Source of the DNA: JBGPIT01 sp041485125
Lineage (GTDB): Bacteria; Desulfobacterota; Binatia; UTPRO1
Reading direction: 5' to 3'
DNA: 5,630 bases
Assembly: GCA_041485125.1 (NCBI GenBank)
Contig: JBGPIT010000334.1
Span: forward strand, 1 to 5,630
The translations under genes and the position numbers were made by a program. Within the stretch, counting starts at the first letter, position 1. Each line of letters begins with the position of its first letter. A model generated the notes under the pieces. It was given only the letters and a program-made list of their open reading frames with translations, was not told the origin of the DNA and did no database searches. Shown here piece by piece: positions 5,018 to 5,630 of this stretch.

Positions 5018-5630
5018 ACTCGTCCGCGTCGACGACGATCATCACGGTGTCGGGATCGACCATCTGGCCGACCTCGACCCGGACGTCCTTCACGACGCCG
5101 GGATCGTGCGCGATCATCTGATGCTCCATCTTCATCGCCTCCAGGACGAGCATCACCGTCCCCTTCTCGACCCGGTCGCCGACCGCGACCCGTACCTGAC
5201 GGACCACGCCCGGCATCGGGGCGAGACAGCCGCCGGCGAGCTCCTCGCGGCGCGGCGGCGGGAAGCGCGGCACCGCCGTGAGCTCGACCGTGCCGAGGCC
5301 GCTGTGCACGACCAGCGTCGCGCCCGCGGTCCGCACGGAAAATCGCCGGCGCACGCCGTCGAGCTCGAGCACCACGCCGTCGTCGTCGGAGGCGAGAACG
5401 CGCGCGTCGCGGCCGTGGCCGGCGATCTCGACCTCGAAGCGGGTCGAGGTGGACTGCGCCGCGCCGACCGCGAAGCGACGCTCGTCGAGGGCGGCGTAGC
5501 GGACCTCGATCTCGTCGCCGGCGACGCGATAGACGGCGTCTTGCGGCCGCCAGCGGTTGTTGCGCCACCCCGACGGAATGCTCGGCGGCAGCGGTCCGTC
5601 CGCGGCACGCCGTCGCGCGTCGTGCTCGTA
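5016..5630 (-). CDS. Acyl-CoA carboxylase biotin-carrying alpha subunit, C-terminal fragment
   Basis: The frame is open from the right window edge to a TAG at 5018-5016, giving the last 204 residues of a larger protein. A full alpha subunit of this class has about 650-670 residues, with the biotin carboxylase domain outside the window. The fragment begins in the linker region that precedes the biotin domain in acetyl/propionyl/methylcrotonyl-CoA carboxylase alpha subunits, including LPPSIPSGWRNNRW (14-27 of the fragment). It ends in a biotinyl domain (about 134-203) with LAPMPGVV and the biotinylation site LEAMKMEH, the target lysine being residue 167 (bases 5132-5130). The enzyme carboxylates an acyl-CoA using bicarbonate and ATP, with biotin as carrier. 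Substrate choice lies in the carboxyltransferase subunit, which is not in this window. Given the neighbours, 3-methylcrotonyl-CoA or geranyl-CoA are good candidates and propionyl/acetyl-CoA the alternatives. It is the first visible gene of the operon. Confidence 0.93.
   Translation of the reverse strand, partial: YEHDARRRAADGPLPPSIPSGWRNNRWRPQDAVYRVAGDEIEVRYAALDERRFAVGAAQSTSTRFEVEIAGHGRDARVLASDDDGVVLELDGVRRRFSVRTAGATLVVHSGLGTVELTAVPRFPPPRREELAGGCLAPMPGVVRQVRVAVGDRVEKGTVMLVLEAMKMEHQMIAHDPGVVKDVRVEVGQMVDPDTVMIVVDADE

Noticed and set aside
4216..5568. Long minus-strand open frame spanning the crotonase and carboxylase genes
   Set aside because: The translation is almost entirely Arg, Gly, Ala and Asp, typical of an off-frame reading of GC-rich genes, and both true frames have clear domains.
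1..5630. CRISPR array, transposon ends, tRNA or rRNA genes
   Set aside because: I saw no regularly spaced repeats, terminal inverted repeats with a transposase, or cloverleaf-like sequence in the non-coding parts.

Overview
The window comes from a GC-rich (roughly two-thirds GC by eye) bacterial chromosome. Its five clear genes all lie on the minus strand and are read right to left in one tightly packed run. GC-rich third positions and the long spurious open frames on both strands fit a high-GC proteobacterium-like lineage or one of the high-GC soil phyla. The sequence does not fix the taxon.

In transcription order the run is: (1) 5016-5630, the C-terminal end of the biotin-carrying alpha subunit of an acyl-CoA carboxylase, cut by the right edge; (2) 4233-5003, a crotonase of the methylglutaconyl-CoA hydratase-like type; (3) 3130-4206, a small-molecule kinase of the methylthioribose-kinase/APH fold; (4) 2141-3133, a divergent inosine-uridine-type nucleoside hydrolase; (5) 342-2099, a full-length AtuA family protein. 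Gaps are 12, 26, -4 (an ATGA stop/start overlap) and 41 bases, with no convincing internal promoter, so this looks like one operon whose promoter lies beyond the right edge. The remaining left 341 bases are mostly non-coding. They hold a strong G-quadruplex motif on the transcript strand after the last gene, a few weak hairpins, and a good ribosome binding site plus ATG for a further minus-strand gene that runs off the left edge after eight codons.

Carboxylase, hydratase and AtuA together recall the leucine/isovalerate (liu) and acyclic terpene (atu) pathways. There a branched 3-methyl-2-enoyl-CoA (3-methylcrotonyl-CoA or geranyl-CoA) is carboxylated by a biotin enzyme and the product is hydrated by a crotonase. 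What is unusual is the nucleoside hydrolase and ribose-kinase-like pair placed between them and translationally coupled. One economical reading is a pathway for a modified or prenylated nucleoside, with the pair handling the sugar and the other enzymes the branched acyl chain. That is inference. The hydrolase also has a non-canonical active site (insertion in the Asp motif, catalytic His replaced by Phe), so its substrate is open.
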